A stretch of DNA of 64,000 nucleotides from Poriferisodalis sp963663635. GTDB lineage: Bacteria; Actinomycetota; Acidimicrobiia; Acidimicrobiales; Poriferisodalaceae. The notes under the pieces are model-generated. The model did not search any database, was not told the origin of the DNA, and saw only the letters and a list, made by a program, of their open reading frames with translations. The stretch is taken from positions 372,001-436,000 of the forward strand of contig CAXXMY010000009.1 of NCBI GenBank assembly GCA_963663635.2. Direction: 5' to 3'. The first letter of the stretch is position 1, and the number at the start of each line of letters is the position of its first letter. Shown here one piece after another: positions 25,502 through 35,130 of this stretch. The position numbers and the translations under genes are program-made.

Positions 25502-27009
25502 TTCGGCGCCCGATAGTTGGGTGCCTCTTTGGTGATGATGATGTCGTGGGGGTGGCTCTCTCGCAGGGCCGCCGCGGTGACACGTACGAATCGGGTGCGC
25601 GTGCGCATGTGGTCGATTGTCGAGGCGCCGCAGTAGCCCATGGCCTGGCGCAGACCGCCAACCAGCTGGTGCAGCACGCCTGACAGCGGGCCCTTGTAGG
25701 CCACACGTCCTTCGATGCCCTCGGGGATCAGATCGTCGGCGTCTCGGCCGTCCTGGAAATAGCGGTCCTTCGAGAAGCTTCGGCCCTTCATGGCGCCGAC
25801 CGAGCCCATGCCTCGATACTCCTTGAAGCGCTCGCCCTGGTACAGCACGACCTCGCCGGGTGACTCGTCGGTGCCAGCGAGCAGGCTTCCGACCATCGCG
25901 CAATCGGCACCCGCTGCGATCGCTTTGGCCAAGTCGCCCGAGAATTGCATGCCGCCGTCGGCGATGACCGGCACGCCCGAATCCGCCGCCGCGGCTGCGC
26001 AGTCGAACACCGCAGAGACCTGTGGCACGCCGACGCCGGCAACGACGCGCGTGGTGCAGATCGAGCCTGGTCCGATGCCGACTTTGACCGCGTCGGCGCC
26101 GGCGTCGATGAGCGCCCGGGCCGCATCGCCAATCGCCACGTTGCCGGCCACAACTTCGATGCCGAAGTTGGCCTTGATCTTCGCGACCATTTCCACCACA
26201 TCCCGGCTGTGACCGTGAGCAGTGTCGACCACGACGGCGTCGACGTCGCGTTCGACCAGCGCCGCGACCCGTTCCAGCGTGTCAGGTCCCGTGCCGACGG
26301 CTGCGGCGACGAGCAGCCGCCCGTGTTCGTCCTTGGAGGCGTTCGGGAACTGGATCCGCTTTTGGATGTCCTTTACCGTGATCAGTCCAACAAGGCGAAA
26401 ACCGTCGTCGACAATCGGCAGCTTCTCGATGCGATGGCGTGCCAACACCACCTGGGCGTCTTCGAGCGTGGTCGGCGCCTTCGCCGTGACCAGGCCTTCC
26501 GCGGTCATCACTTCGTGAATCGGGCGCGACCAGTCGGTCTCGAAGCGGAGGTCTCGGTTCGTGAGGATTCCCACCAGCTTCCCCGTCGGGTCGGTGATGG
26601 GCACGCCGCTGATCTTGAAACGTGCCATCAGTGCTTCTGCATCCGACACCAGATCGTGAGGCCCGAGCGTGATGGGCTCGACGATCATCCCGGATTCGGA
26701 GCGCTTCACCCGGTCCACCTCGGCTGCCTGGTCGGCAATTGCGAGATTCCGGTGGATGACTCCGATGCCTCCGTGGCGGGCCATGGCGATTGCCAGTCGA
26801 GCTTCGGTCACGGTGTCCATGGCAGCGCTGACGAGCGGCACCGCAAGTGTGATCCTGCGGCTGAAGCGGGTCGCGGTGTCCACTGTGTCGGGCAGGACAT
26901 CCGACGCAGCGGGCACCAGCAGCACATCGTCGAACGTGAGGCCGTCGGCGGCGAATTTGGCCTGCAGAGACGGGAAACCGACCGGCGGTTGCTGCGGTGT
27001 CGAGACCAT
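25498..27009 (-). CDS. guaB: Inosine-5'-monophosphate dehydrogenase
   Basis: A 503-residue enzyme converting IMP to XMP with NAD, the committed step of GTP synthesis. It shows the N-terminal FDDVLLVPAASDVLPD, two CBS domains in the middle (around MIVEPITLGPHDLVSDAEAL and IHEVMTAEGLVTAKAPTTLE), the catalytic loop GPGSICTTRVVAG with C318, the flap YRGMGSVGAMKGRSF and a C-terminal potassium-site tail. ATG 27009 gives the normal family N-terminus; a longer frame from 27075 has an atypical extension. Confidence 0.97.
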   Translation of the reverse strand: MVSTPQQPPVGFPSLQAKFAADGLTFDDVLLVPAASDVLPDTVDTATRFSRRITLAVPLVSAAMDTVTEARLAIAMARHGGIGVIHRNLAIADQAAEVDRVKRSESGMIVEPITLGPHDLVSDAEALMARFKISGVPITDPTGKLVGILTNRDLRFETDWSRPIHEVMTAEGLVTAKAPTTLEDAQVVLARHRIEKLPIVDDGFRLVGLITVKDIQKRIQFPNASKDEHGRLLVAAAVGTGPDTLERVAALVERDVDAVVVDTAHGHSRDVVEMVAKIKANFGIEVVAGNVAIGDAARALIDAGADAVKVGIGPGSICTTRVVAGVGVPQVSAVFDCAAAAADSGVPVIADGGMQFSGDLAKAIAAGADCAMVGSLLAGTDESPGEVVLYQGERFKEYRGMGSVGAMKGRSFSKDRYFQDGRDADDLIPEGIEGRVAYKGPLSGVLHQLVGGLRQAMGYCGASTIDHMRTRTRFVRVTAAALRESHPHDIIITKEAPNYRAPN

Positions 27010-27098
27010 GGCGCACGATACCGCGGCGCCCTGCGCGATCTGGCGACCGGCAACGGCGGGCACGGTAGGTTGCACGCGGTCAACCGGCGGGGTGCGAT

Positions 27099-28352
27099 GT
27101 GGCCGATTTCCAACAGCACGAGTCGATTGCGACGCTCCACCGGTTGGGCGATCGGCCCGTGGAGAGCTTCGAAGCGGACTTGTACGAGCAGTCGCGCCGC
27201 AGCCCCATCGCCCTCATCATTCCGGCGCTGTACAGCGAGCTCGGCGGACCGGCGCTGGGCCACATCGTCGACGAGATCGCCAAGATCACGTATCTCGACG
27301 AGATCATCATCGGCATCGACCGAGCAAATGCCGCGGAGTTTGCCGAGGCAAAGCAGTTCTTCTCTCGCTTGCCTCAGCGAACCCGTCTGCTGTGGAACGA
27401 CGGGCCTCGGCTTCGCGGCATCGACGAGCAGCTGGCCGATCGGGTGCTCGCGCCGACCGAGTCAGGCAAGGGCCGCAACGTCTGGTACTGCCTCGGCTAC
27501 TTCCTGGCATCAGGTCGCTGCGAGAACGTGGCGCTGCACGATGCCGACATCCTCACCTACGACCGCGGGATGCTGGCCCGACTCCTCTACCCGATCCTGC
27601 ATCCCACCTTCGGGTACTCGTTCTCGAAGGGCTACTACTACCGGGCCAGTGGCGATGTGTCAGCCGACGGCCTCGGCGCGAAGGGGCGGATGAACGGACG
27701 GGTGGTACGCCTGCTGGTCACGCCGTTGCTGAGAGCGCTGAGCGCGACCATCGGCGAGCACGACTACCTGCGGTATCTCGACGGGTTCCGCTACCCGCTT
27801 GCCGGCGAGTTCGCGATGAAGACCGACATGACGCGCAGCATTCGAATACCCAGCGACTGGGGTCTGGAGATCGGCGTGCTCTCGGAGGTGTACCGCATCT
27901 ACCCAGGGCGCCGGATCTGCCAGGTCGACATCGCCGATCGCTACGACCACAAGCACCAAGAGCTGTCGGAGGAAGATGCGAACGCCGGGCTGCACAAGAT
28001 GAGCCGGGACATCGCGAAGGCCATCTATCGCAAACTGGCGATCGACGGCACGGTGCTGGGCACCGAGACGTTCCGCACGGTCAAGGCGGTGTACTACCGC
28101 AACGCGCTCGACTTGGTCAGCCACTACCGCAACGACGCCTTCTTCAATGGCTTCGACTTCGATCTCCATGCCGAGGAAACAGCCGTGGAATTGTTCGCGG
28201 CAGCGATCATGGAAGCAGGCGACGAGTTCCTGAACGATCCGATGGGGACGCCGTTCATCCCGAACTGGTCGCGAGTGCAAAGCGCCGTCGACGGAGTGCT
28301 GGAACAGCTCTACGACGCCGTCGAGGCCGACAACGCGCCGGGCGCCGGCTGA
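27099..28352 (+). CDS. GT81-like glycosyltransferase (glucosyl-3-phosphoglycerate synthase-like)
   Basis: A 417-residue GT-A fold transferase. Near the N-terminus ALIIPALYSELGGPALGHIV and LDEIIIGIDRANAAEF form the nucleotide-binding Rossmann part; ALHDADILTYDR provides the D-x-D metal site. The C-terminal half contains GLEIGVLSEVYRIYPGRRIC. Relatives make glucosyl- or mannosyl-phosphoglycerate from NDP-sugar. It converges with a GH13_18 phosphorylase gene 60 bp away, which supports a glucosylglycerate role. The ATG at 27099 is 89 nt from the divergent guaB start. The exact sugar donor and acceptor are inferred. Confidence 0.82.
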   Translation: MADFQQHESIATLHRLGDRPVESFEADLYEQSRRSPIALIIPALYSELGGPALGHIVDEIAKITYLDEIIIGIDRANAAEFAEAKQFFSRLPQRTRLLWNDGPRLRGIDEQLADRVLAPTESGKGRNVWYCLGYFLASGRCENVALHDADILTYDRGMLARLLYPILHPTFGYSFSKGYYYRASGDVSADGLGAKGRMNGRVVRLLVTPLLRALSATIGEHDYLRYLDGFRYPLAGEFAMKTDMTRSIRIPSDWGLEIGVLSEVYRIYPGRRICQVDIADRYDHKHQELSEEDANAGLHKMSRDIAKAIYRKLAIDGTVLGTETFRTVKAVYYRNALDLVSHYRNDAFFNGFDFDLHAEETAVELFAAAIMEAGDEFLNDPMGTPFIPNWSRVQSAVDGVLEQLYDAVEADNAPGAG

Positions 28353-28412
28353 CGGGCCGACGTCGCGCGGTGAGGCCCGGCGGGGCGGGTCCTGTCGCCG
28401 AGCCGAGACAGG

Positions 28413-30239
28413 TCAGTCGTGAACCACTGGTGCGCGCCGGTCCTGCGGCGAGCAGAGCCATGCGGTCTGGCCAGCTGTCATTTCGAACTTGTCGCCTGGG
28501 GGGTGGAGGCGGTCCTCGATGAGGTCAACGCAGCCATCGGCGGCGAAACGCAATGCTGCGCTGCTGTTGGCGCCCACGGCTCCGCTCGCGCTGCGGGCGC
28601 CCAGGACGTCGAGGTCGACTTCGATCCGGTCGTGGTTCACATTGGTCAGTGAGACGACGGTTTGGCCCCACTCGGGGCTGCCGCGGACGACGCCGAGGAC
28701 GCGGGGTCCCAGCTCCAGAGACCGCTGGGGGCCGTCAGGGTGGAATGCGGGCTGCTCGCGGCGGATGAGCATGCGCCGGACCAGCTCCACCAGAACTTTG
28801 CGGCGGATGCCGCCCTGGGCGCCAAGCAGGTCGACGGCCTCGTCGAGCGTGAGCTTGCGCCGGTTGATCGTGCGCCGATTTCGCTCCACCGGAGGCAGGC
28901 CGTGCTCGGTCACAATGCGCGGCGCACCCTCGATCGGCGCCCAGTAGCTCGGCGTTCCCAACATGGCGTGGACGTACAGCGCGGGGACGCCGGCGAGGCC
29001 CAGCATGATCGTGTGCGCTGCCAGGAATTGGGAGACGCCGAGCGGATCTGCATCGTCGGCGAAAAGATCCCAGAGCGAGACGTTCAGCTCGTAGGCACGC
29101 GGGCCGTGCGGGGTGTCGAACTCTGAATGGGTACCACCGGCGGCGTGGGCTGCGGCGACGAGGCGGTCGATCTCGGCGCCGGTGAGCAGTCCCTCCACCG
29201 GGCGCAAGCCGATGCCGTCGTGACTGGCGATGAAGTTGAAGTACGACGTTCCCGGCGGCGGCGGCTCCAATTGAGCGAGCCACCGCTGCATCGCGACGGC
29301 CGAACCCGAGAGCACCGTGTGGGCGACAAGCGGGGGAAGGCTGAAGTTGTACACGAGGTGGGCTTCGTCGCCCTCACCCCAGTAGGCCACGTTCTGGTCG
29401 TGAGGCACATTGGTCTCGGTGATGATGACCGAGCCCGGACGGCGTGCGTCCAGCAAGGTCCGCAGCAGCTTGACGATCTCGTGGGTCTGCGGCAGGTTCA
29501 GGCACGAAGTGCCCGGCTCTTTCCAGAGATAGGCGATGGCGTCGAGGCGGAACCAGCGCACACCGGCGTCGACGAGGCATGCGGCAGTGCGCAACAGTTC
29601 CAGCAGCATTACGGGTTCGGCAAAGTTCAGGTCGATCTGGTCGTAGCTGAAGGTGCACCACAGCAGCCGGGGGCCGTCGGGGGTCTCGACCTCGCGCAGC
29701 AGCGGCGTCGTCCGTGGACGCACCACGCTCGACAGGTCGTCCTCGGGTTCCGCAGTGAGCAGGTAGCGGCTGCCGGGCAGCTCGCCCCGGCAGAACTGGT
29801 CCATCCAGGGGTGAGCGGCGCTGACATGGTTCACGACGAGGTCGGCCATCACCGTGTAGGTGTCGCTGAGCGCTGTGATGTCCTCCCAGGTGCCGAGCCG
29901 GGGGTCGACCGCTCGGTGGTCGGTGACAGCGAAGCCGCCATCGGAGCTCGCCGGGTAGAACGGCAGCACGTGCACGACGGTCACGACATCGCCCGTCAGA
30001 TCGTCGAGCATTTCGTGGAGGGTGTGCATCGGAACCTTGCCCGCCTCGGTGATCGAGTCGGCGTACGTGATCACTGCAATATCGCGCTGATCCCATCGCG
30101 GCCCAGCGGGGGCCACCTCGTCAGCGAGATCGAGACCGATAGCCGCGAGCACGTCGTCGACCAGTTCGTCGGTGAGCAGCGTGGGATAGACCAGCTCGAG
30201 GTGGTGCCGGACGCGGCTCCGGAGTTCCCCAACCGTCAC
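28413..30239 (-). CDS. GH13 subfamily 18 sugar phosphorylase (sucrose- or glucosylglycerate-phosphorylase-like)
   Basis: A 608-residue alpha-amylase-fold enzyme. The nucleophile is D233 in RWFRLDAIAYLW, the acid/base E275 in IITETNVPHDQN, and the transition-state stabiliser D341 in FIASHDGIGLRPVEG. HVLPFYPASSDGGFAV and LVVNHVSAAHPW are the other conserved regions. GH13_18 enzymes phosphorolyse sucrose, sucrose-6-phosphate, glucosylglycerol or glucosylglycerate. Placement beside a GT81-like gene favours glucosylglycerate. No signal peptide, so cytoplasmic. Confidence 0.88.
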   Translation of the reverse strand: MTVGELRSRVRHHLELVYPTLLTDELVDDVLAAIGLDLADEVAPAGPRWDQRDIAVITYADSITEAGKVPMHTLHEMLDDLTGDVVTVVHVLPFYPASSDGGFAVTDHRAVDPRLGTWEDITALSDTYTVMADLVVNHVSAAHPWMDQFCRGELPGSRYLLTAEPEDDLSSVVRPRTTPLLREVETPDGPRLLWCTFSYDQIDLNFAEPVMLLELLRTAACLVDAGVRWFRLDAIAYLWKEPGTSCLNLPQTHEIVKLLRTLLDARRPGSVIITETNVPHDQNVAYWGEGDEAHLVYNFSLPPLVAHTVLSGSAVAMQRWLAQLEPPPPGTSYFNFIASHDGIGLRPVEGLLTGAEIDRLVAAAHAAGGTHSEFDTPHGPRAYELNVSLWDLFADDADPLGVSQFLAAHTIMLGLAGVPALYVHAMLGTPSYWAPIEGAPRIVTEHGLPPVERNRRTINRRKLTLDEAVDLLGAQGGIRRKVLVELVRRMLIRREQPAFHPDGPQRSLELGPRVLGVVRGSPEWGQTVVSLTNVNHDRIEVDLDVLGARSASGAVGANSSAALRFAADGCVDLIEDRLHPPGDKFEMTAGQTAWLCSPQDRRAPVVHD

Positions 30240-30362
30240 GACCTGAGGACTCCCATCGCTGGCCCGTTTGCCTGCCCGTTGGGCTCGGAGCCGTATCGAG
30301 CGACACTACCGATCGCGTCCGTTCAGGCTGCGTACCTGCTGGCGGCCACGTAGCGTGATCTC

Positions 30363-32306
30363 ATGACCGAGACCCTGCTCGAGCGGCCCAGCGATGATGC
30401 GGCCACGCCACCGCGTCATCCCCTTTCGATGATGACCGAAGCGGAAGCCCATGCCGCTATCGAGGTGCTGCGCCGCAGCGGGCGCATCGGCGACAGCGCA
30501 CGCTTTCACGGCTTCTGCATCTGGGAGCCGCCCAAGGCCGAAGTCGCGGCCTGGACGCCGGGCTCGGACACCGACCGCCGCTTCGAAGTGGTGGTGCGCG
30601 AACAGGGCGAGGTGTACACCGCCGTGGTCTCGGTGACCCGCGGTCAGGTCGACTCCTGGGAGCACCATCCGGGCGTCGTGCCGCGGGTCGGCATGGCCGA
30701 GCTGTTCGCCGTGATGGACGCCTGCCGGGCCGACCCGGGATTCGCTGCGGCCATCGCCAAGCGCGGCATCACCGATCCGTCGCAAGTCCAGATCGACCCG
30801 TGGCCGACCGGCGACTATGGCTTCGAATTCGAGACGAATCGGCGGGTGCAACGCTGCATCGCCTACTGGCGCCCGAACCCTGCCGACAACGGCTACGCCT
30901 ACCCCCTCGACGGGCTGTTGGTGCACATCGACGTGGACACGCTCGAAGTGCTGCACCTCGAAGACTTCGGCCAGTGGCCGGTGGCCTCTGAGCGGGGCAA
31001 CTTCGACGTTGACGCCGTCACCGAGGACTTCGGGCCGATGCGAACTGACTTGCGTCCGATCGAAATCACCCAGCCCGAGGGCACCAGCTTGACACTCGAC
31101 GACAACGAGCTGCGCTGGCAGAAGTGGTCGATGCGCGTCGTCATGGATGACACCGAAGGCCTAGTGCTGCACCGGATCACTTATGACGACGGTGGCCGGG
31201 TGCGTCCGATCATCGACCGGGCATCACTGGCCGAGATGGTGGTGCCCTACGGCGACACCCGTCCGTCTCAGACGTTCAAGCACGCGCTCGACTCCGGGGA
31301 GTTCGGCCTCGGCCTGATGAACAACTCACTCGAGCTGGGCTGTGACTGCCTCGGCGAGATCAGCTACCTCGACTCCACCCAGGTGTTCGACGATGGCTCC
31401 GTGGTCACCACGCCGAATGCGCTCTGCATCCACGAGGAGGACTTCGGCATCGGCTGGAAGCACTTCGACTGGAATGCCGACACCACCGAGGTGCGCCGAT
31501 CTCGCCGGTTGGTGGTGAGCGCCATCCACACGGTCGGGAACTATGAGTACGGGTTCTTCTGGTACTTCTACCTCGACGGCTCGATTCGGTACGAGGTGAA
31601 GCTGACCGGCATCCTCACCACCCGTTCGCACCGTGACGGCGACGACATGACCTTCGCCCGCCAGGTTGCGCCGCACGTGTCCGCCCCGATTCACCAGCAC
31701 CTGTTCTGCGTGCGCTTGGACATGGCGGTCGACGGCAACGCCAACACCGTTGTCGAAGTCAACGCCGAAGCGCTGCCGCCCGGCCCCGACAACCCGCACG
31801 GTACGGCGTTCGCTGCCCGCGAGACAGTGCTGGAGCGCGAGTTGGCTGCTCGCCGCGACACCAACTCGTCGTCGAGCCGGTACTGGCGGATCGAGAGCGC
31901 CGATCACATCAATCGGCTCGGGCGCCCGACGGCGTTCCGGCTCTTGCCGCCGCCCACCGCGACGATGTTCGCTGCGGCCGACAGCCCGCACTCCGAACGC
32001 GCCACCTTCGGCCGGCACAACTTGTGGGTGTCGCCGACCGATCCCGACGAGCGATATGCCGCCGGCCGGTTCCCCACGCAGCGCAACGCCGGCGACGGTC
32101 TGGAGCGCTATACGGCGGGCGACCGACCGATCGTCGGCACCGACGTCACGGTGTGGCACACGTTCGGCATCACTCACGACGCCCGTCCCGAGGACTTCCC
32201 GGTGATGCCCACCGAATACATCAGCTTCGGGCTGGTGCCTGACGGCTTCTTCGACCGCAACCCGATGCTCGACGTGCCGCCAGCTGCCAACGGCCACTGC
32301 GGCTGA
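30363..32306 (+). CDS. Copper-containing primary-amine oxidase
   Basis: A 647-residue enzyme of normal length that oxidises primary amines to aldehydes with release of ammonia and hydrogen peroxide. The TPQ precursor is Y394 in HTVGNYEYGF (consensus N-Y-D/E). Copper ligands are expected at H444 and H446 in APIHQHLF and H605 in ITHDARPED. The catalytic base region is GLGLMNNSLELG. No signal peptide is visible. ATG 30363 lies 123 nt from the divergent phosphorylase gene. It is followed after 25 bp by a flavoprotein gene, probably in one operon. Confidence 0.94.
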   Translation: MTETLLERPSDDAATPPRHPLSMMTEAEAHAAIEVLRRSGRIGDSARFHGFCIWEPPKAEVAAWTPGSDTDRRFEVVVREQGEVYTAVVSVTRGQVDSWEHHPGVVPRVGMAELFAVMDACRADPGFAAAIAKRGITDPSQVQIDPWPTGDYGFEFETNRRVQRCIAYWRPNPADNGYAYPLDGLLVHIDVDTLEVLHLEDFGQWPVASERGNFDVDAVTEDFGPMRTDLRPIEITQPEGTSLTLDDNELRWQKWSMRVVMDDTEGLVLHRITYDDGGRVRPIIDRASLAEMVVPYGDTRPSQTFKHALDSGEFGLGLMNNSLELGCDCLGEISYLDSTQVFDDGSVVTTPNALCIHEEDFGIGWKHFDWNADTTEVRRSRRLVVSAIHTVGNYEYGFFWYFYLDGSIRYEVKLTGILTTRSHRDGDDMTFARQVAPHVSAPIHQHLFCVRLDMAVDGNANTVVEVNAEALPPGPDNPHGTAFAARETVLERELAARRDTNSSSSRYWRIESADHINRLGRPTAFRLLPPPTATMFAAADSPHSERATFGRHNLWVSPTDPDERYAAGRFPTQRNAGDGLERYTAGDRPIVGTDVTVWHTFGITHDARPEDFPVMPTEYISFGLVPDGFFDRNPMLDVPPAANGHCG

Positions 32307-32331
32307 TCCCGCCGCGGCCTACTGTGGCCGG

Positions 32332-33663
32332 ATGGCGGGAGCACCCAAATCCGAACAACCGAGCCCGACGTCCCCCGATGACGCCGGTCCATCCGGCGCT
32401 GAGCTGGCCGACGCCGGTCCATCCGGCGCTGAGCTGGCCGACGCCGGTCCATCCGGCGCTGAGCTCGTCGAGCACTTCGCCCCCACACCGACCGAGGGAC
32501 TGCGTATCGCACCGTTCCTGGACGCGATCGAGGCGCAAGCAGAGACGGCGGACCGGACCCGATCCGTCTCGTCGGAGGTCATTGAGGCGATCCGGGGCAC
32601 CGATTTCATGCGCATGTCCGCCACCCGCAACATCGGCGGGGTCGAGGAAACGATGCTCCACATGGGCCGCGAGCTCGAAGCGGTCGCGGCCCGATGCCCG
32701 AGCCTGGCTTGGTGTCTGTGGAACCACCTGTGCGTGTTCCATCTGTTCGTCGGCTGCATGGGTCCCGAACAGCAGGATTTCCTCACCGACATCGTGACCA
32801 ACGGCCATTGGGTGTCGTTCCCCGGCGGCGCCCGCAGCTCGGTCTACGGTCGCATCGAAGGCGATCAGGCCATCTTGAACGGCGCTGGCCGTTGGGGCAC
32901 GGGCGCTCGCTATGCCGATTACTGCGGAGTGGCCTTCGCCGTCACCGGCGACGACGGCAAGCCGATTCGGCCGATGGACATCCGATTCACCATCATGTCC
33001 ACCAACACCGAGGGGATGAAGATCGATCCGTCGTGGGACGGCGCAGGTTTGCGCGCTTCGGCAACCGACGACGTCCACTACACCGACGTGGCGGTGAACC
33101 TCAGCGACTGCGTGGCCTGGTACGGAGTGAATCGCGCCGAGTCGCTGCGCAGCATTCCGGTGGTGGACCACCGGTACCGCGAGGACTGGGTAGGCATCTC
33201 GGATTTGTGGCTCACCTGGATGGCGGTGGGCCTGGTACGCCGGGCGCTCGCGGAGGCAGCCGACGCTGCAGGCGGTCGCCGAGTCATCATCGGCGGCAAG
33301 ATGGTCGAGCGGCCGACGGTGCAGGTCAACTTCGGCCGCGCTGCAGCACTGCTGGCTGCCGCCGCTGCCGCAGTTGAGACTGCGTGCAACGACGTTGACC
33401 GTCGCATCGCCGCCGACGTCATTCCCGACGAAGCCGACTACCTGAGACAGATGGCCGTGACCTCGATGGCGGTCGAGCAGCTCGATGAGGCCATGTCGCT
33501 GCTGCACCGCACCCAGGGTGGCACGGCACTGCGTGAAGGCGGCGCTTTCGAACGCCGCTACCGGGACTTTCGCGCCATGCCGGTGCACATCAACGTGCAT
33601 CAGGACCGCGTTACCCATCAGCTCGGGCGCCACGTGCTCGGACTCGAGCTCAACCCGTTCTAG
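32332..33663 (+). CDS. Acyl-CoA dehydrogenase-fold flavin-dependent monooxygenase-like protein
   Basis: A 443-residue protein of the acyl-CoA dehydrogenase fold. VSFPGGARSSVYGRIEGDQA and LNGAGRWGTGARYADY match the HsaA/HpaB-like group of two-component flavin monooxygenases, and the C-terminus (RRYRDFRAMPVHINVHQD) is typical of that group rather than of true dehydrogenases. The N-terminal 50 residues contain the decapeptide DAGPSGAELA three times, encoded by a perfect-looking 30-bp tandem repeat. Function next to an amine oxidase suggests breakdown of an amine or aromatic compound; this is inference. Confidence 0.8.
   Translation: MAGAPKSEQPSPTSPDDAGPSGAELADAGPSGAELADAGPSGAELVEHFAPTPTEGLRIAPFLDAIEAQAETADRTRSVSSEVIEAIRGTDFMRMSATRNIGGVEETMLHMGRELEAVAARCPSLAWCLWNHLCVFHLFVGCMGPEQQDFLTDIVTNGHWVSFPGGARSSVYGRIEGDQAILNGAGRWGTGARYADYCGVAFAVTGDDGKPIRPMDIRFTIMSTNTEGMKIDPSWDGAGLRASATDDVHYTDVAVNLSDCVAWYGVNRAESLRSIPVVDHRYREDWVGISDLWLTWMAVGLVRRALAEAADAAGGRRVIIGGKMVERPTVQVNFGRAAALLAAAAAAVETACNDVDRRIAADVIPDEADYLRQMAVTSMAVEQLDEAMSLLHRTQGGTALREGGAFERRYRDFRAMPVHINVHQDRVTHQLGRHVLGLELNPF
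32380..32469 (+). repeat. 30-bp in-frame tandem repeat, three copies
   Basis: The unit GACGCCGGTCCATCCGGCGC followed by TGAGCTGGCC occurs at 32380-32409, 32410-32439 and (with the last codons changed to GAGCTCGTC) 32440-32469. It encodes D-A-G-P-S-G-A-E-L repeats before the folded part of the flavoprotein. The near identity of the units indicates recent slippage. Confidence 0.95.
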
Positions 33664-33814
33664 TTGCAGGACTGCCTCAGCACACTGCGAGCAGTTCCTC
33701 ACAGCACGCCAGAGTGCCGGCTGTCCGCTTTGGCATCGCGCCAGACTCTCCGAGATTAGGCTCGTTGGTTGCCGCCCGGAGCCCCGCTCCCGGGCGCGTG
33801 CGGAGAGGGAGAAT

Positions 33815-35002
33815 ATGCGCTCTAGAACCCTGACAAGACTTGCAGTGGCGCTCATCGGCGTGGCATTGCTCGGTGGTGCTTGCAGCAGCGGCGACGACAC
33901 CACGGTCGAGACGACGCCAGCGACCGAGGCCGCTGCGACGACGGAAGCACCAGCCGTGGCCGAGCCCGCGGATGACGACGCTTCCGGCACGATGGCTGCG
34001 AGCGACGTGACAGCGGCATTCATTCTCGTCGGACCCGTCGGCGATGCGGGCTGGAACTGGGCCCATGACCAAGGTCGCCAGTACGCGGAATCCACGACCG
34101 GAGCAACAACGCTCTTCGTGGAGAACGTGCCCGAGAACGCAGAAGCGTTCAAGGAGATCGCGATCGACTTCATCGAGAACGAGGGCGCGAACATCATCTT
34201 TGGCACCTCGTTCGGCTACATGGACCCCATGGAAGATCTGTCCGCTGACTACCCCGACGTGGTGTTCGAGCACGCCTCGGGCTTCAAGCGCAACGACACG
34301 AACTTCGGCAACTACTTCGGTCGCATGTACCAGCCTCGCTATCTGTCCGGCATGGCCGCAGGTGCGGTGACCGAGAGCGGACAGCTCGGGTATGTCGCAG
34401 CGTTCCCGATCCCCGAAGTGATTCGGGGCATCAATGCATTCACGTTGGGCGCGCGGGCTGTTAACCCCAACGCTGAAGTCCATGTTGCATGGACCTTCAC
34501 TTGGTTCGACCCCGCGGTCGAAGGTGACTCGGCCAAGGCATTGCTCGAAGCCGGTGCCGACGTGATCGCAATGCATCAGGACTCGACTGCCGCCGGCCTC
34601 GCCGCTCAGGACGCCGGCGCCCGCTGGGTGGCCTACAACTCCGACATGCGCAACTTTGCGCCGGACGCGTTCGTCACCGCGCCGATCTGGAATTGGGGCC
34701 CGCGCTACGCATCGATCATCGAAGCTGTGGCGGACGGTTCGTACCAACCGGGCGAGTACTGGGGTGGCATGAACGACGGCATCGTCCAGCTCGCGGAACT
34801 CGCCGACGACGTGCCGGCAGACGCTGCCAGCCAGATCAACGCTGCCGCGGATCAGATCCGCAGTGGCGACTGGGACGTGTTCACGGGCGAGATCCGCGAC
34901 CAGGCCGGCGCGATTCGAGTTGCCGACGGCGAAACGCTCGACGACGGCTCCATGCTCGGCATGGATTGGTTTGTCGAGGGCGTCGTGGGCGACCCAAGCT
35001 GA
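33815..35002 (+). CDS. BMP-family ABC transporter substrate-binding lipoprotein
   Basis: About 395 residues. The signal peptide ends in the lipobox LLGGACSS, so the mature protein is lipid-anchored. A Thr/Ala/Glu-rich linker (ETTPATEAAATTEAPAVAEP) precedes the PBP fold with AFILVGPVGDAGWNWAHDQG, the purine/nucleoside-type BMP signature. ATG 33815 follows GGAGAGGGAG. It is the first gene of a four-gene importer (receptor, double ATPase, two permeases). Substrates of this family include nucleosides and other small heterocycles; the true substrate is not predictable. Confidence 0.93.
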   Translation: MRSRTLTRLAVALIGVALLGGACSSGDDTTVETTPATEAAATTEAPAVAEPADDDASGTMAASDVTAAFILVGPVGDAGWNWAHDQGRQYAESTTGATTLFVENVPENAEAFKEIAIDFIENEGANIIFGTSFGYMDPMEDLSADYPDVVFEHASGFKRNDTNFGNYFGRMYQPRYLSGMAAGAVTESGQLGYVAAFPIPEVIRGINAFTLGARAVNPNAEVHVAWTFTWFDPAVEGDSAKALLEAGADVIAMHQDSTAAGLAAQDAGARWVAYNSDMRNFAPDAFVTAPIWNWGPRYASIIEAVADGSYQPGEYWGGMNDGIVQLAELADDVPADAASQINAAADQIRSGDWDVFTGEIRDQAGAIRVADGETLDDGSMLGMDWFVEGVVGDPS

Positions 35003-35130
35003 TCGGAATTGGCGAATCGAACTGACGGCTCCGTCGGCGCTCCAGTGGGCACCACCGAGCCCGCCGGCGTCGGCGGAGTCGTCATGATCGCGCACTCACT
35101 GAACGACTCTGCGGTGACCTCGACAACACC

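Noticed and set aside
29127..30353. Long plus-strand open frame opposite the GH13_18 gene
   Set aside because: Antisense shadow of a well-supported enzyme.
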